A stretch of DNA of 64,000 nt from Microvelia longipes (Eukaryota; Arthropoda; Insecta; Hemiptera; Veliidae). Both the position numbers and the translations under genes were made by a program. This document shows, in pieces, positions 1 to 11,960 of the stretch. Numbering within the stretch: position 1 is the stretch's first letter; each line of letters begins with the position of its first letter. Below the pieces are notes generated by a model. The model was not told the DNA's origin. It was given only the letters and a program-made list of their open reading frames with translations, and did not search any database. The stretch covers positions 12,868,644 through 12,932,643 of the forward strand of contig JACMZG010001908.1 in the NCBI GenBank assembly GCA_018340805.1. Reading direction: 5' to 3'.

Positions 1-324
1 GGTGCCCAAAACGCACGTTACATATTATATTGCATATAAAAAAAAAGAAAAAAAATACAACAAAAAACCCAAACATATTTTATAAATAAGTCACGCATAT
101 TTTGCACATGCATCAATCACCACTATAAGTCACGGCATATTTACACTGCATTAGAACTATACACATAGATAAACGGTAAACAGGACAATCACATTTACCA
201 TAGAGTTAAGAATTAATGTGGATTTTATTTAGCGTAGCGCGGTAATAAGTGTGTACCTTTTAATACTGTTTTTCCAAAATATTGATCTATGGAAGTAAAA
301 TAGTAGTTTTCTAGGTAAATGGTT
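1..324. other. AT-rich non-coding sequence
   Basis: No open frame, repeat or RNA gene is recognisable. The segment leads into the tandem array that begins at about 325. Confidence 0.5.
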
Positions 325-2490
325 CTAGCTACATATTAAAGTGAAGATATATGTTTCTACTAGTTGTTTTGGTGGTTATTCTAGCTTATATTTAAAGTAA
401 AGTATATTTTTCTAGTATATATCTTGCTTATATTGGATAAGTAAATATATGTCTATAATATGTTCTAGCTTATCTAAAGTAAATATATTTCTAGTAATAT
501 TTCTAGCTTAAATTAAAGTAAAATTAGGTATCTAGTAATCATATCTTGCTTAATTATGAAGTAAGATATCATGTCGTAGTATATGTCTAGCTATTAAGTT
601 ATAAGTTAAGATATATTTTCTAGTAATTCTGTTCTAGCTTATATTTAAAGTAAAGTATACTGTTCCTAGTAATATGTTCCTAGCTTATATTTAAAGTAAA
701 TAGTATGTTCTAGAATCCAGTATTTCTGCTTATATTATGAAGTAAATATGATGTTCTAGTAATATGTTCTAAAGCTATATATAAGTAAATTATAGTTTCT
801 AGTAATGATGTTCTAGCTTATATTATAAGTAACTATCTGTTTCTTATAATATGTCTTGCTTAGTATTATAAGTAAATATGAGTTCTATAACAATAGTTCT
901 TGCTTATATAAAGTGAAATAAAGTTTTGTCTAGTAATAATTCTTGCTTTATAGGTAGAAGTAAATTTCATGTTTCTAGTAAATGTTCTAGCTTATATTAT
1001 TAATAATAGATTTCGAGTGAATATGTCTAGCTATATATAAGTAAAGTAATGTGGCGTAGTAATATGTTCTGCTTATTTGAGAAGTAAAGTATATGTTCTA
1101 GTGAATAGATGTCTAGGCTTATATTAATAAGTAAATATAGTTTCTAGTGAGATATGTTCTAGAGCTAATATTATAGTAAATAGTATTTGTCTAGTAATAT
1201 TGCTTGCTTAATTATATGTAAGATTGTATTTCTAGATATTGTCGTTGGCTATATATAGAGGTAGAAGTATATGGTTTTCTAAGTAAAGTATTTCTGAGGC
1301 TTATATTGATAAGTAAATATATGTTTCTAGTAATATGTTCTTGCTTATATTATAAGTAAATATATGTTTCTAGTAATATGTTCTTGCTTATATTATATTA
1401 AATATATGGTTTCTATAAATAGTTCGTCTATATTAAGTAAAGTATAGGTTTCTAGTAGATTAGGTGTCTAGCTTATATTATAAGTAAATACAAGTGTTTC
1501 TGGCATCTGTTCTACGCTTATTATAAGTGAAATATGGTCTACTAATAGTTCCTTGCTTATATTAATGAATAAAGTATAGTGTTTCTATAAATTTCTTGCT
1601 TAATATAAGTAATGTATAGTTTCTAGTTAATAGTCTTGCTGTATATTAAGTAAATATAGTGTTCTAAAAAAGTCGTTCTATATATATAGTAATATATGTT
1701 GCCATAATCGTTCTTGCTTAATTTGCTATAAATATATGTCTAGTAATAGTGTCTTGCTATATTATAAGTAAGATATTATGTTTCTAAGAATGGAGTGTCT
1801 TGGCGTTATATTATAAGTAAGAGTATAGTTGGTCTAGAAGTGTCTTGCTGTGAGTATTATAAAGTAATATATGTCTATAAAGGTTTCTTGGCTATATTGA
1901 TAAGAACTGATAGTGTTCTAGTAAATATGTTTTGCTATATTATATATGAAATAGTATATGTTTCGTAGTAATATGTGCTGGCTATATTATAAGTAAAGTA
2001 AGGTTTCTAAGTAATATGTCTTGCTATAGTGAAAGTAAATAAGTTCTAATGTAAGATTTCTTGCTTATATTATAAGTACTTATATTTTTCTAGTAATATG
2101 TCTTGCGTTATATATAAGTAAATATATTTGCTAGTAAGTATTGTTCTTGCTTATAGTATGAAGTAGAAGTATAATGTTTCTAGTAATATGGCTTGCTTAT
2201 AGTTATGAAGTAAATATGATGTTCTAGTATATGGGTCTGCTATATTATAGGATAAATATATTGTCTAGTAATGATGTTCTGGGCCTTAATATTATAGAGT
2301 AATGAGTATGGTTTCTAAGTAAATGTTCTTGGTCTTAATTTATTAGAAGTGAAGATAGTGTTCTAGAATGATTTCTGTCTTATATGTATAGTATTAAATA
2401 TTATGTTGCTGAGGAATGTAGTTCAGCTAGATAGATAGAGGAAAATATATAGTGTGTCGGTAGGTAATATGTTCTTGCTTATATATAAGT
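325..2490. repeat. Degenerate tandem array, ~43-bp unit (~50 copies)
   Basis: A unit containing TTTCTAGTAATATGTTCTTG followed by CTTATATTATAAGTAAATAT repeats head to tail. The clearest copies, at 1321-1406, are spaced exactly 43 bp apart. Two variants occur: CTAGCTTATATTTAAAGTAAA is common before about 1100, and CTTGCTTATATTATAAGTAAA later. Nearly every unit carries single-base insertions or deletions, so the spacing jitters by a few bases. This is a satellite or minisatellite. The indel-dominated noise looks like poorly resolved long-read consensus, although true divergence cannot be excluded. Confidence 0.92.
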
Positions 2491-4645
2491 ATTTGTACGT
2501 GTGAAATATTTTATATTACAAAATGTAATTTGAATTATTTTGACACCTCATAGATCCGATTTTGTTTTAAGTAAAAAGTTGAATTTCCTTTTTAAATCCT
2601 ATTTTTCCAAACCCAATTCATCCCCTAAAAATTTTCTTATTTAACCAACTCCCCCGAAAAAAGTCAATTTCAAATAGAAAAAACTTTTCAAAAATGTTTT
2701 TTTTCTCTTCGAGTTAAAAATATTGAAAACTCTAAACCGGACATAGGCGCTGAATTTCCTCCTTTTTTCAAACCCTTCGAAGAGTTTTACAAATGGCGTT
2801 TGAGGGGGGGGGTGAAAAGAAAAACTAATTTAAAGCAGTCTCACGAGTCCTAGGGAACCCAGGAGCTTTGAGTGAACTCGCAGTACCTGGTAAGGGGGGC
2901 AAAAGAGTTATTTATTGTGCTCAATATAAATTGTTTTTACAAGTTTCATCGTCTTTGGTTTTTCAACTTTTTCCCCGTCGGATCTGTAATTGTTTGAACA
3001 TATTTTATTGTTTTTTTCCCTCCCTTCCTTCTGCGGAATTAAATAAAGAAGAGAGTAAATTTTATTCATATCCACCTGGATTTTGTTGTAATTGATAATA
3101 AAATGATGACAGTTTCGATCCTTGTTCTTCTAACGAAATATATTTCGTATCTTCGTTTACAAATACGAAATAATATTTCGTATTATTATTATTATTAATT
3201 ATATATATTTAATTTAGAACAACTGACATTGTCAAGTACATCCCATTACCCATAAAATATTAACTAAAGGAAACATAGCCTATCTCAATACATTAATATG
3301 CTTGAAATTGAGTCTTTTTACGTTCTCAGCATTAGTAATCAAGTTTTGTTTTAACTTAAGAAAAGAATTATGGAACGTTTCATATTTTTATCTCCGATGG
3401 AATACCTTGATAAATTCCTCTAATAAATATTTCTGGACGAAGTAAATGGAGAGATTCTTGATTTTTTTATATAATTTCTAATATTAATTAAACGCGAAGA
3501 ATGTGTATTGTAAAAATTATTAATGAGTTTCTCGTTTAAAAAGTTGGGAGGAAACTTCATATACATAATTTTAATAGGCGTATTTCCTATGAAAACAAGA
3601 AAATTGATAAATAATAATAATATTATATTTATTAATTACACATTCTAATAGATATAATAGATACAACACATCATCACAATATAAACATAACATAAATACA
3701 TACAAGACACAATAACTTATAAGATCAATTCAATTTTGTTCAAACAAAAACATAAAAAATTACCCTAATTAAAAATAAATAAATCACTAATTAAATTAAA
3801 ATTATTTATCTGAGTTACAAATAGTTGTGTTAACAACTAGGTACCGAGGTACTTCGCACCTGATTTTGTCAGATATTTTTAATCTTAAATATTTCAATAT
3901 ATGAAACGAAATTACAAATGCTGTTGTCTTCAAATTTAATCATATTATGAACTGATTAAACATCTAATATCGGATTAAAAATCGATGTAACAATTTATCC
4001 GGTTTCCTAGACTTCATCGGTTTCTAAGAAGAACTTCATAGTTGAAATCAATTAGCGGCATCTTAGTAAATGCTAGGTCTAAACATAATTTCTGGGAAGG
4101 ACTAATCCCTTTTTCCAGCTGTTTTGAAGTGGCCCTTTTAACATACTAAACTATAAATACGTTTTATAATATTAAAAATCTTGGAAACTATCCAATACTA
4201 GTTTGCGAAGTAGAGAACTTTGTTCCTTTGAAAATATTTCAGTTTTTTGCTGTATTAATATAAAAAGATATTGGGGCGACACATTTAGAACTTGAATTTG
4301 CAACACTTAAAAAGTAGAAAAAGCATATAAACAATTGTACTTGTTGTCTTTTGCATAAAAGAATTAAAATAAATTTGTTTAAGGACAAGGTACAACATGA
4401 GCCAAAAGATTTAGAACGTAAACACCTAAAAAGTAAACAATTTTACTAGTGTCTTTTGCATAAAAAACAAAATAATTTTGTTTCAAGGTGAAAAATGAGC
4501 CAAAAGAAGGTTGTAATAGCTTTATTTATGAAATTATGATCCATTGTTTAACAATTGGATTACAAGACTACTCTGTTATATTATTTTAATAATTTCAAAA
4601 ACATAATAAGTTAAGATAAGTCTGGCGCAAGCCGGGAAAATTTCT
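2491..4645. other. Non-coding interval with short palindromes
   Basis: No gene is recognised. The short frame around 2868-3095 has no family resemblance. Two adjacent palindromes built on the same CGAAATA/TATTTCG half-sites lie at 3135-3150 and 3163-3183, followed by a short (ATT)n run. The rest is AT-rich unique-looking sequence. Confidence 0.4.
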
Positions 4646-5070
4646 TTTGGAATTGTATGAGATAGAGAAATAGGAGCAAACTTACCTTCCTATGGTTATA
4701 ATGAAAAAAAGGTGCCAAACGCAGGTTATGTAGCAAGGTTGTCGAGTTTTCTTCTAAACTGTCTTCTGTGCTTCTCCTGATTGTTACATTTGTGCTATAA
4801 TTTTAAATTTGACTATATTTGCCACTTCAGTGAGTATAATTTAAGCGTTTTGGAAACCATTAAGAGGTAAGGTTGCATCTAAAATTTAAGACCTGCGCTG
4901 TTATAAGAATTGTAAGCATGCGCAGTTTGTACCAAGCATGTGCAAACTGCACCAAGCATGTTGTTGTTTTTTGACGTGTGTTTCGTGTTGAATTCTCTCT
5001 ATTTTTTGGTTTTCGATGGGGTCACTTTTTTGTATGGCAAATCGACTTAGTGCGTCATCCCTTATTCAAC
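4646..5070 (+). repeat. Dispersed repeat R1, copy A
   Basis: This stretch aligns in the same orientation with 58149-58560. Shared blocks include TGTATGAGATAGAGAAATAG, GGAGCAAACTTACCTTCC, a GACCTGCGC block, a GTAAGCATG block and a GATGGGGTCACTTT block near the right end. Spacing between blocks varies by indels. No coding frame or terminal inverted repeat is evident, so the class of element is unknown. Confidence 0.8.
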
Positions 5071-5573
5071 ATGTATGTTACATTGTAATTTTGCGATAAA
5101 AAAATCATTTTTTAACGATTTTTTAATGTTTTTTTATTTAATTAAAGTCGTCCAGTATATACCTACGTAAAAGTGAAAAAAGTAAAAATTTAAATTATAA
5201 AATATTTTTAAAAAATCCTCAGATTTTAATAATTATACAAAAGTCTATAATTTTATTACTTCTGCCTCGCTGCGCTCGAACTCAAAATAAAGTGATTATT
5301 CAATTTAAAGTCTAAGGGTGTTATGACTTCGGACTTGCTTTTCTTGTTCTTAGGATATCATGAGTACACGAATCATTATACGGTATTACTTAGGTCTCGC
5401 TGGGCTTAACCTCAGATTATAAAGGTTATCCAAGTATTAGAAAGCTCTGATGAGAATATTAACTCTATATTATTTCAATATATCATATGATTTGTTAATT
5501 TAAATTTTATGTGGTAAGGTAAAACATTATAATTTTGCCAGATGTAAACAAACTTTTTTTTACCTCGACCACG
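5071..5573 (-). repeat. Possible antisense copy of the GCGAAGC-motif tandem family
   Basis: Short GC-rich motifs lie in AT-rich sequence at about 5266-5284 (CCTCGCTGCGCTCGAAC), 5330-5346 and 5391-5408 (GGTCTCGCTGGGCTTAACC). Read on the minus strand they resemble the GCGAGCGAAGCGAGC motif repeated at 62486-62900. The spacing is similar to that array. Weak copy. Confidence 0.4.
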
Positions 5574-5793
5574 GAGCCGCTTCCGTGTTCGAGGTAGTTA
5601 AGGCGTCAGTTATTAAAGTGACCTTTGACACCACAGAGGTCTGGGGTTCGCATCCCAGGTTACGCTTTCAGTTCATATATGCTTATTGTTCAAATAACTT
5701 ATCGCCAACTTTAGATTACACTTAGATTACAACGGTAGCCACAACCACTAGAAGTGGTTCCCGCAGGGGTATTATTATCATTATTATTAAACA
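5574..5793 (+). repeat. tRNA-derived SINE, family 1, copy A
   Basis: The tRNA-like head has an A-box region (GAGGTAGTTAAGGCG) and a B box GGTTCGCATCC at 5645-5655, matching the Pol III consensus GGTTCRANNCC with one change. The body (ACTTATCGCCAACTTTAGA ... GTGGTTCCCGCAGGG) ends in an (ATT)n tail. A second copy with the same order of parts lies at 47328-47575. The long stretch between the A and B boxes suggests a tRNA-Leu/Ser-like ancestor with a long variable arm. The head carries an extra hairpin in this copy (CCTCGACCACGGA pairing with TCCGTGTTCGAGG). Confidence 0.85.
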
Positions 5794-8225
5794 AACTTTT
5801 TAATATATTTTGACTCCAATAACGTACGAACTAAATGTTGAATTGCTTTGCTATTCAACTGAATAGCAATTTCTACTGCTAATTCATTATGTGTTTTGCT
5901 ATCTGGCAACATGTCGAATGTAGAAAATCAGTTAAAAAGTACAATTTATAGGTCGTTAAAATTTTAAAATGTAATTGCCAATATTTTCAAAAATGGCGAC
6001 GATTGTCAAAATACATTTTTTTGTATCGATTGACCTCCTCAATTTTAATTTTAACTTGATCGGTGCTTTTGAAATCTGTTTCAACCATTTGAAACGGATA
6101 ATTATGGTGAAACCTCAGATTAGGAGTTTTTGGGTGAGCACAATTATTTTCTTTACACTTGAGTATGTGAGTAGAAGTGAAAATACATTAAATTAAGACA
6201 GTTTGGCGCAAAATGTAATTTATTATTATTAATCTTTTTCGTGGCTTAAAGCCAAGATGTTAGAAATTTATAAAGTGATTCAATTTAATGTAAACAAACC
6301 AAACGCATTTGGAGGTTATAACCCTGACGTTTTTATGAATGACGTGTGACGTCATTGCAGGAGTCAGTGTAGGCGGTCAACATTGAGAATTTACTATTTA
6401 TTCCTACAATGACGTAAATTCCAGACTATAACCTAACATTTAAAAACAAATGGTTTCATTCATCATTTGGAAATGATGAATGATGGGAATGATGAATTTC
6501 CATTCACAAATGGAATCACCTTATAAATTCTATCAGCTTGGCTTAAAGCATCTTTCAGAATGTATATAATAAATATAGAGTTCTAATAAATTTGTTCATC
6601 ATATAAGGAGAGGTCCCATACACTTCTTAACATAACATTGAACAACCTCGTGTGGGCGGATCAAAGGAGCGAACAAATAAAAAAATAGTGTTCGGTAAAC
6701 CTGTATATTTTATATATTTTCTTAAAGGAGCCTATTAAGTAATTAAAGAATGTGACATAGGTATATTGGTATGTTAAACGGCCGAAACCAGTTATTTGTT
6801 AAAAATTAATCGTCATTATGGTACGCATAGTGGTAGCTATGCGTGATACAGATAATCATAAGAGAAAAATCTCTTACTATATTTAATAAATTTTAAAAGT
6901 TTTTTGTCATTTTATAAATAAAATGACAATTAAGACATGTTCGGTGACTGCCACAGAAAATTATACTTGGTGTATTTGTATTTAAATATTCTAAACCAGT
7001 TATTTGTTGATTTATTTAAAAATTAATAATTTTGAAGCTGCAAATATCCCTAAAAGTATTTCAGAAAAAGTTTTATCCTTATTAGAATAACTTTTTCACC
7101 AAGTGCTAAGATTTTAACTCATTAAAAGACATTCTAAGACATTCCATGGATTGTTTGACATCCCGTGTTTGTCGTATGTGTCTTAAAAACAAAATGGAAG
7201 CAAGGAGTTATATATGCTCCTTATGAAACCCTAAAGCCACCACCTGGCAGAGAATTTATAAAAAAATCCTAAAATCATTTAGTAGGAATAGGAATTTTAA
7301 AAAAAACTAAACAGAAGGAAATGAGAAGGAAATAGGGAAGGGAGAGGGCACGAAGGTTTTTCTTTAAATAGGTCCTCTCTATTTTTATACTTATTTCCTG
7401 CTGTTATGCATTTTCTCTTATCTATTCTTTCGAATTTAGTCTCGGAAATAAAACCTTTTTCTTCAACAACTTAGCTTTTCCAATTCACCCTCAGACCTTT
7501 TTGCAACTGTTTTATTTTTTTGTTCGGGGAAAAGTTGACTTTGTATGCCTATTCTCCCTCCTTCTATGTTGATTTGGAAAGTCTAGAAAATGGAAAATGG
7601 ATACTCAGTCCATTTAGTTTGGAAATCATCTCCCCTGCTGCTTTTCTTGCATACTCGTTCCATCAGGAAATAGAATTGTATTTTTTAACCTTTGAAGTAG
7701 TCACCGATTTTTTTTACTTTTACTCTAACTTTTTATGGTAAAAGTTTTGTATTCTAGTTTATTTAAACATTCTAATAAATTTTTAATTATCCTTATAATT
7801 AAACGTTTACAATTATATTAGGACGATTGGTAAAATAAGTAATCAATTTAAATTTAGCCCCGAAGTGTCTTAAATGTCGATATCGAAATTTCAGTTCATA
7901 ATCAAAATGAATGTCACAGTCTTGAATTCTATTTCGGTTTACTCTAAAACGCTAGTTGTATTGAAAATTGTCCATACAACGACGAAATGATATTTAATGA
8001 ATTTTTACTATAACCAAGGAGTATAATGTAAGAAGAGGAACAACGCAGATTAGGGATTTACAAACCATTCTTCGCCTTTCCTTACCTTTGTACTGATTCC
8101 ATAAGTATAAATATTTATATATATCATATCGTCATGTTTACCATATATAAGTTTATACTAAAACAAATTTATGATATATGCTTTATAACCTAAGCAGTAA
8201 GGCACAATTTGTTGTTTTTATTATT
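5794..8225. other. Non-coding interval
   Basis: No gene is recognised; the open frames at 5975-6196 and 7520-7741 have no recognisable features. A perfect hairpin lies at about 6449-6476 (TCATTCATCATT and its complement around a 4-base loop). A CRE-type site TGACGTCA occurs at about 6347. Confidence 0.4.
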
Positions 8226-8366
8226 TCCAGATTTTTCAAAGAAAATGCGCTAAAATATAATAGAGCTTTAAATGAGATTAATGTTGTGCAATGCCAATTT
8301 CGGAATGATGGCTATAATGTAGTATAATTTGGATAAATATGCGCATTTTCTTCCAGAAAATCCGGA
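8226..8366. mobile_element. Short MITE-like element with ~26-bp inverted ends
   Basis: The left end TCCAGATTTTTCAAAGAAAA plus TGCGC is an imperfect inverted repeat of the right end, which reads GCGCATTTTCTTCCAGAAAA plus TCCGGA. The ~140-bp length and non-coding interior fit a MITE. No clear target-site duplication was identified. Confidence 0.45.
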
Positions 8367-9270
8367 AACCTTGAATAACAATTTGTGACGCTAATGCTCA
8401 GGTTATGTAGCGCATACCCTAAACTTAGGAAAAAAATAGGTTTTTTATCAAGAAAGCACGCATTTTGAAAAAAATTGCCTGGCTTCCGAACCTATGCGCT
8501 AGAATTATTTAAATAAAACAAATATTAGATAAAATTAGCATTAATCTACTATTAGAATTAAATGTCATGATTCAATTGAAAATTTTTAGTTATTTCAAGA
8601 AATAATTGATTTAATATATTAAAGGTTACATATACATGTAAGTAACTAGTTAATTTATTTTAATAAATTTTTAAATTAATTAAAATAAATTTAACAACCT
8701 TAGCTAAAACACAAATAAAGTACTACTATTCACTTTAGTAAATAGTACTTTTCAATAAAGTTCCCATTATTTTTAGTTTATTCATTTATTTAATTAATAT
8801 ACAAAGTAAATATGAAAATTATATACATCTTAAATCCTGGATTAAAAATTAGTTACACTATTCATCTAAGGTTATAATCATAATATACAGAGTAATATAG
8901 CCGAGTAGGAGTACTTGAACATCCTAAGGACAAGGACATTGTGCTGTTGGAGTAGTTCTGCTCAGATCATTATAAAATGTGATATTAAATAAATATTATA
9001 TATAATAAATTCTTTATTTCCACAAAAATAAATATTTAAAAACAATATATTTATAAAATACAAAAACATATACAAAAATATTTATACAAAAATGTTTCTT
9101 TTATGTTGATAACACAAGATTAATATTCAAATTTAGTTGTTTTCAAATGGTTTTAATTAGTGAGAGCATCAGTGGACGTACAGCTCATCTAAAGCGAGGG
9201 CTCTGCCTCGAGTTTAAATATTAGATAGAAATAGATGTAAATAAAATATTTTATAGTTTAATGTATTAAA
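8367..9270. other. AT-rich non-coding interval
   Basis: No coding or RNA gene is recognised. A stretch at about 8990-9070 (AATAAATTCTTTATTTCC followed by A-rich sequence) resembles an antisense retroposon 3' tail of the type seen at 42285 and 46590, but is too weak to call. Confidence 0.35.
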
Positions 9271-9274
9271 TATA

Positions 9275-9515
9275 AAACGGGCCTTCGGCCGTAGCCGCTA
9301 CGCGGCCTCGGCGCTTCGCGCTCGTCCGCTTCGGGCGTCGGCCCCCGCGGCCGCTTAGCGGCCCGGGGCCTCCCAGTGGCCGCTTTGCGGCCACATTGTT
9401 GTTATTTGTATCTATGGTTTCATTATCGTTTCTTGTTACATGTCATTTTGCCACGTATTTAGCGAATTTTCACAGGCCCGCTACGCGGGCCTGAGAGGCT
9501 TTCTCACAAATTTGA
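9275..9515. repeat. GC-rich cluster of short perfect hairpins, copy A
   Basis: In very AT-rich surroundings, this segment is a run of short palindromes closed by TTC- or TAC-type triloops: GGCCTTCGGCC, GCCGCTACGCGGC, GCGCTTCGCGC, GGCCGCTTAGCGGCC, GGCCGCTTTGCGGCC and GGCCCGCTACGCGGGCC. It ends in GAGAGGCTTTCTCAC. A homologous cluster with the same order lies at 24925-25135, including the shared CACATTGTTGTT and TCACAAATTTGATTTT flanks. A related, diverged set lies at 61200-61275. No coding potential. Confidence 0.85.
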
Positions 9516-9699
9516 TTTTATTAATCCTCTCAATTAAAACAAAATAATAATAACATAACTAATACGTTTTAATAGAGGTATAAAGATACAAAAAAATCCA
9601 CACGTTTCAACTGTTGGAGTAACCTTGTATTAAGGGTAAGAAAATTAGTTTAAAAGGGTGGAATGTTTTCAAGTATAAGAAGAGTATACATCTCGTTTA
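9516..9699. other. Non-coding spacer
   Basis: AT-rich sequence between the GC-hairpin cluster and dispersed repeat R2; nothing recognised. Confidence 0.35.
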
Positions 9700-9835
9700 G
9701 CTTGCCGTCTACGTGAAATGTGATACCTTGTTATACCATTAATTTTTTTTCTCTAACTTGGGTTGATGACGTTATAATTTTTCCCTCGTAACCTCCCCAA
9801 TCTCGCGATATGCAAAGTTTCGTTTGAGAAAGCCT
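9700..9835 (+). repeat. Dispersed repeat R2, copy A
   Basis: Aligns with 33921-34105. Shared blocks are GCCGTCTAC, GATACCTTGTT, GGTTGATGACG, CCTCGTAACCTCC and a block containing TCTCGCGAT and GCAAAGTTTCGTTT. Copy B carries two TGACGTCA sites; here the corresponding site is degenerate (TGACGTTA). Function and class unknown. Confidence 0.75.
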
Positions 9836-10856
9836 GTAAAAATGTCGGCCATCTTCAGTTTCTATAAAGAAAGAAAAAGAAGAGAATAAGGTTGTTTTAG
9901 CGGGAATTTTAAGTGAAATCTGGGATTTTCTTGTTCGTCTGATAACTATGTGAATTTGAGTTATTGTGTAACTTTTTAAGTTTTTATAATTTTATTTGAG
10001 TAGTTCACAAACTTTTAAACCATTAAGGTAAGAGAAATCCAAGTTAAGATAACATATATATTTTGGTTTTCGTTGTTGAAATTATGGGATATGCTTTTAC
10101 TTATCATTGAAAAAAGACAGTGTCCACCCTCCTTTTTTATTTAATTTTCCCAAGGTTAATCATAATGTTATTTGAAATAAGAATGATTAAAATAAATGTA
10201 ATGTTTTTTAAATGTAATTATTTACATTTAATCGCTTAGGTCGTACAGACTTCTTTTAATTCAACTCAAGTACACCATTGGGTGGAATTATATCATCCGG
10301 TTTTTATCACTTGACACTACAGGCGTCAAGTAATTACTCCGACTACAAGTCTGAGACTAGACTTACTCAGGTCTAGAAGCCTGATATGCTTAGAATGTTG
10401 GAATTTGACATGGCGTTTCCTTCAAAATACAATTTTTTTACAAAAAAATTATGTATTTAGTACTTTTCTATTAAACACACACTAATCGTATCAGTTCGAT
10501 ATCTCAATATGGTAATATTAGCTGTATGAACCATGCAGAGGGAATGCAATCACATACGCTAGAACTAGGGAGATAGAATCTAAATGGATCCCTCGATACG
10601 CTGTATGTATATTCATAGACCATCGTATTTAACAGATAACCTTCTCATTGAACTTTTACTTCACTTAAATATTACAGTTTTTCATCAAATAACTTTTGGG
10701 ATATTATTTTTTTCTGTAACTTTATTATGCAAAGAAATCACAATTTTATTAAATATATTTTTTGTTTTAAGTTTCCCCATAACCAAAAGTGTACCTTCAC
10801 CATAAAAGGCCCAGTGTTTTGACGGGATCAGTTATCACGTAATCTCACTCGATGGA
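9836..10856. other. Non-coding interval; possible untranslated exon near 9860-10027
   Basis: No coding gene is recognised. A CCATCTT motif near 9849 (YY1-like), a following stretch without marked features and a good splice-donor match (AAG followed by GTAAGAG at 10028) would fit a 5' untranslated exon on +. This is inference only. The rest to 10856 is AT-rich. Confidence 0.25.
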
Positions 10857-11439
10857 CTTTATTTATTTATTTATTTATTTACACAAACGGTTTTGAGCCC
10901 AATTTATAAATAATTTTACATGTAAAACATACAATATTTTTAATAAAAAAAATTAAAATAAAATTTGGAAAAAAGAAATTATAAATTTAAAGAATTAACA
11001 GTAAATATAATTTTTAAAAAATCTTCATCTTTAAAAAGAAGAACATAAAAAAATGAATTAATTTTTAATTTCTTTAAGATGAAAACTAAAATAAGATACT
11101 TGAAGGCTAAAACATTAATAAAAAATTTAAGTAAATAACAGTGAGTGCACATACTCATGATTTTTTAATTAAAATGACTACTATTTTATTTATTAATATT
11201 ATTAGAAAGAAAGAAAAAAAAAACAAAAAACACATCTCAAGGGCAGTTTAGACTAGAAAGATATTAAATAAAAGAGTGACATCAAAAAAAAAAAAAAAGG
11301 TTAAACAATAAAAAAGAATCACAAAGACAACTTAGACTAAATGAATTAAACTTAATAGTAATTATACTATTCTTTTGATTTGAGATACTTTTTTATACTA
11401 TATAGTGAAGTATTGAAAATGTCTATATCTTTACAAATA

Positions 11440-11960
11440 TCATTTGTTAATTTTTTTGAAATCTAGGTATAGGAGAATAATATGATAGTTATTTGGATGA
11501 TACAGAATAGCAAAGGTAGGAGTAGATCTGGTATGATAGGATGGTACGTGGAAATTTAACAAAGATAGTAAAGTACTTGAATCAACTTGGGATTGAATAA
11601 TTTTATACAAAAATACGATATCTGCTGATATCCTTCTGGTCTCTAAACTTTGAATTTTGAGAATATTCATGAGATTGTTATAATTTATTCTTTCCATGGG
11701 TATATGAAGCCTGTAGTTAATATATCTCAAATATTTATGTTGTACTCTTTCTAATGACTTAATGTGAATTTGATAATTAGGAGACCATATTTGAGAAGAG
11801 TACTCAAGAATAGGTCGTACGAGGGCACAGTATATATGATTAATGGTACTGATATTTTTAAAATCTTTACAAGACCTGATAACAAAGCCTAGACATCTTA
11901 AGGCTTTGGAGGATATTTGATTTATATGGTGGATGAAACTGAGTTTGTTATCAAATATAT
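11440..11960 (-). CDS. LINE ORF2 C-terminal part
   Basis: Third frame segment of the same protein. It reads through KALRCLGFVIRSC, LVRPILEYSSQIWSP, LERVQHKYLRYI, SLETRRISADIVFLYKII and NFHVPSYHTRS. These are the standard C-terminal landmarks of CR1/Jockey ORF2 (RT thumb and the conserved LEYSS-W and L-RRR-D-LYK blocks). It joins the RT part by a frameshift near 11950 and ends in a stop at 11440, followed by the 3' UTR. Confidence 0.82.

Noticed and set aside
2868..3095. 75-codon frame
   Set aside because: No motif, no splice context; composition like the flanking non-coding DNA.
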